16,016 nt of DNA from Elusimicrobia bacterium UBA4817 (GTDB lineage Bacteria; Elusimicrobiota; UBA8919), in assembly GCA_002402375.1 (NCBI GenBank), contig DHFT01000006.1:1-16016 (forward strand), read 5' to 3'. The stretch's first letter is position 1. Each line of letters opens with the position of its first letter. The notes under the pieces were generated by a model. The model was given only the letters and a program-made list of their open reading frames with translations. It ran no database searches and had not been told where the DNA came from. The position numbers and the translations under genes are program-made. Below are positions 14,271 to 16,016 of this stretch, piece by piece.

Positions 14271-15239
14271 ATGAGAATAGGAAGGGACTTCACAAATTTG
14301 TTGAACGCATCTTTTTTAACGGAAGACGAAAAGAAGCAGTTGAAAGCCGCCACGCTTACCGTTGCCGATATGGACGCCAAAGTGCAGAATAAAGCCAAAA
14401 AGGATATTATCAATCAGGTTAAGGTTGCGTCGGAGGTTTTACTTGACCATGTTGAATTGGACGGCGGAATTCCCAATCCGTATCTTCAAATGTCATCATC
14501 CGAAATTTCCAAAGCAAAAAAAGAAGCAGAAAAAAGAAATATCACGCTTTCTTTTCATCTTCCGTATACTTATGTTGGTGCTGCCGTCTGCGCATTTCAG
14601 AAGGAGGACCGTGAAATGGCTGTGGAATTGATGAAAAGATATATTGATTTTGCCGCGAAGTTGAATTGCATAAATCTTGTTATGCATCCGGGTTCCGTTC
14701 CTTTTTATCAGGCGGTCGGACTTTACAGAAAACTGGTACGGGAAAATCTCATTCTATCGCTTAAAGAACTTGTGCCGTACGCCAAAAAAAAGGGGATAAT
14801 GTTTCATCTTGAAAACAATACCGCTTTTGATTCAATACTGGTTGATGTGGAGGAATGCCTTGAAATTCTTGAGACGATAGACCCGAAAGGAAAAACTGTA
14901 AAGTTTTGCTTTGATATAGGTCACTGGTTCACCCGAGCCGATTTCGGCAAGCAAATCCCCAATCCGCCGGAGCAAATAATGGAGGTTATCCCGGAAAAGT
15001 ACATATCCCAGGTTCACCTCAATGATTACATCCCGGTGGTTAAAAAATTCCATCCGCCGTTGCACTACCAGTCGGGACTGCTTAAAAAAGAAAATCTTGA
15101 AAAACTTTTTGAGATTTTCAGAAAGAAAAAAGTTGAAATTGTCGTGATGGAAACGGCGGTGAGAGAAGTTGACGAACTGCTAAATACAAGGGTGTTAATG
15201 GAAAAGGAAGCGGAATATGTAAGGGAGGTTATGGGTTAA
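14271..15239 (+). CDS. Xylose-isomerase-like TIM-barrel enzyme, copy 2
   Basis: Starting at the ATG at 14271 (GGAGG at 14261-14265, 5-nt spacing) gives 322 residues beginning MRIGRDFTN, matching MKIGRNFTN of copy 1; the open frame from 14196 is a spurious extension through the promoter. The same candidate active residues are kept at the same numbers: Glu62, His96, His139, Glu181, Asp215, His218, His249, with FHPPL close behind (copy 2 is a few residues shorter there) and META near the end. By hand count 101 of the first 250 residues are identical to copy 1 with no gaps, and all catalytic motifs are retained, so both copies are probably active, perhaps on related substrates. It abuts the second kinase in a 1-nt TAATG overlap. 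Confidence 0.82.
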   Translation: MRIGRDFTNLLNASFLTEDEKKQLKAATLTVADMDAKVQNKAKKDIINQVKVASEVLLDHVELDGGIPNPYLQMSSSEISKAKKEAEKRNITLSFHLPYTYVGAAVCAFQKEDREMAVELMKRYIDFAAKLNCINLVMHPGSVPFYQAVGLYRKLVRENLILSLKELVPYAKKKGIMFHLENNTAFDSILVDVEECLEILETIDPKGKTVKFCFDIGHWFTRADFGKQIPNPPEQIMEVIPEKYISQVHLNDYIPVVKKFHPPLHYQSGLLKKENLEKLFEIFRKKKVEIVVMETAVREVDELLNTRVLMEKEAEYVREVMG

Positions 15240-15931
15240 TGAATTGTTTGAATGTTTTTCTTTTAGGTCGGCCGGGCTGCGGCAAATCGGAAATTTTTCG
15301 CCGTATAACCGCTAAATTAAGTCAGGAAAAAATCTGTAGCGATTTTTTAAGAGTTGACGATTTCCCGAAGTTGTGGAATATTTTTCAGGAAGACGAAAAA
15401 ACAGGGAAATGGAAAAGATGCCGCAAAACTCCTGACGGCGGATATTTGGTAACCGATGATAGTATTTGGGATGAAATTTTACAGCAGGTTGACAAGGATG
15501 TTAGCGGTTTGCAAAAAAATGAGCGCGTTGTTTTTATAGAGTTTTCCCGCCCGAATTATACGACGGCGATGAAGAATTTTTCAAAAAAAATTTTGGACAA
15601 TGCAATAATAATTTATTCCGATTGTTCATTTGAAACCTGCTGGGGGAGAAATGTCGCAAGGCACAAAGCGGCTCTTGCAAAAGGTACGGACGACCATCTG
15701 GTGTCCCGCGAGGAAATGGAAAAAACATATCTTCACGACGATAAAGACGAGTTATTAAAATCTCCGCCAGAGGCGGATTCGTCTTCGGCGAAAAAAATCC
15801 CGGTTCTTGTTATAGATACGGATGCTCCGGGCATAGACCATCTTATACCCAAGATAGAAAAAATCATGGTTGAAATAAAAAAAGTGATAAACGGGAGATT
15901 CCCTATTAGAAGTCAAGTAAAAAGTGAGTAA
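15239..15931 (+). CDS. Small P-loop kinase, copy 2 (substrate unknown)
   Basis: The 230-residue paralogue of the 11138 kinase has GRPGCGKS (10-17), RVDDF (38-42), VTDD (71-74), FIEFSRPNY (99-107), RNVAR (137-141) and DDHLV (151-155). It is longer than copy 1 because of a small insert after RVDDF (about 50-65) and a C-terminal extension. GGGAGG (15223-15228) is 10 nt before the ATG. A perfect TCCGCC/GGCGGA palindrome (15763-15777) lies in frame and encodes PPEAD near residues 176-180, a region where copy 1 differs. The pairing and order with the barrel gene repeat the first module. Confidence 0.8.
   Translation: MNCLNVFLLGRPGCGKSEIFRRITAKLSQEKICSDFLRVDDFPKLWNIFQEDEKTGKWKRCRKTPDGGYLVTDDSIWDEILQQVDKDVSGLQKNERVVFIEFSRPNYTTAMKNFSKKILDNAIIIYSDCSFETCWGRNVARHKAALAKGTDDHLVSREEMEKTYLHDDKDELLKSPPEADSSSAKKIPVLVIDTDAPGIDHLIPKIEKIMVEIKKVINGRFPIRSQVKSE
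15763..15777. repeat. In-frame palindrome TCCGCC-AGA-GGCGGA within kinase copy 2
   Basis: Perfect 6-bp GC-rich arms around a 3-nt centre stand out in an AT-rich gene. Similar TCCGCC...GGCGGA palindromes are common dispersed elements in some bacterial genomes (from memory, not searched). Confidence 0.5.
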
Positions 15932-16016
15932 GGAAAAAAATATTCTTGCGCCCTGTGATAAGGGTTTTAGAAAATTATTCATAAAAAATTTTTTGAGAAC
16001 TATCACCTTAATCCCT
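15932..16016. other. Short AT-rich window end, no gene recognised
   Basis: After the kinase stop there is no convincing ribosome site, open frame, promoter or terminator in the remaining 85 bases. The A/T run near 15980-15994 has no strong stem before it. Confidence 0.4.

Noticed and set aside
10155..15931. Anti-phage defence island (nuclease-like barrel, DHH and P-loop proteins)
   Set aside because: MtnP, the metabolite-kinase motifs and absence of mobile genes nearby favour metabolism; no known defence signature such as toxin, sensor or restriction domains was seen.

Overview
The window is AT-rich bacterial chromosome. Genes are closely packed, often with 1-14 nt overlaps (ATGA, GTGA, TAATG), and Shine-Dalgarno sites are clear. 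TGA is used as a stop (for example inside the ATGA overlap at 13277-13280), so the standard bacterial code fits. No rRNA, tRNA, CRISPR array, transposase or phage gene was seen. The gene set (stand-alone ThiD2, short ThiC, RecN, NadK, ComEC, membrane GGDEF proteins) and the many short dispersed repeats at gene borders suggest an uncultivated, probably Gram-negative lineage. Something like Omnitrophota or Elusimicrobiota is possible, but this is a weak guess and no marker gene here settles it.

Region 1 (1-2269, + strand): a response-regulator receiver domain is cut off after its phosphoacceptor by an octamer microsatellite. A repeat-filled spacer follows, with a possible terminator and a good promoter. 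Then comes a two-gene thiamine-pyrimidine unit, thiD2-thiC, which makes HMP-P (ThiC) and phosphorylates it to HMP-PP (ThiD2). No TPP riboswitch is visible in its leader.

Region 2 (9886 down to 2357, - strand): comEC, nadK, recN and two membrane-bound GGDEF diguanylate cyclases run in one direction. The last three genes overlap. Two related mosaic repeats flank nadK. The comEC promoter seems to give an almost leaderless mRNA, and its -35 lies next to the -35 of the oppositely directed Region 3 promoter.

Region 3 (10155-15931, + strand) is the most unusual part. A two-gene module, a xylose-isomerase-like TIM barrel followed by a small P-loop kinase, occurs twice. The two barrels are about 40% identical without gaps over 250 residues by hand count. 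Between the copies lie a DHH/DHHA1 phosphoesterase with a C-terminal membrane helix and a Cys/His zinc-finger-like tail, and a methylthioadenosine phosphorylase (MtnP). Both module copies are preceded by a near-identical palindrome placed at a predicted promoter, which suggests shared control. I infer a nucleoside or sugar-phosphate salvage or repair pathway, possibly linked to methylthioadenosine; the substrate of the barrel/kinase pair cannot be read from sequence.
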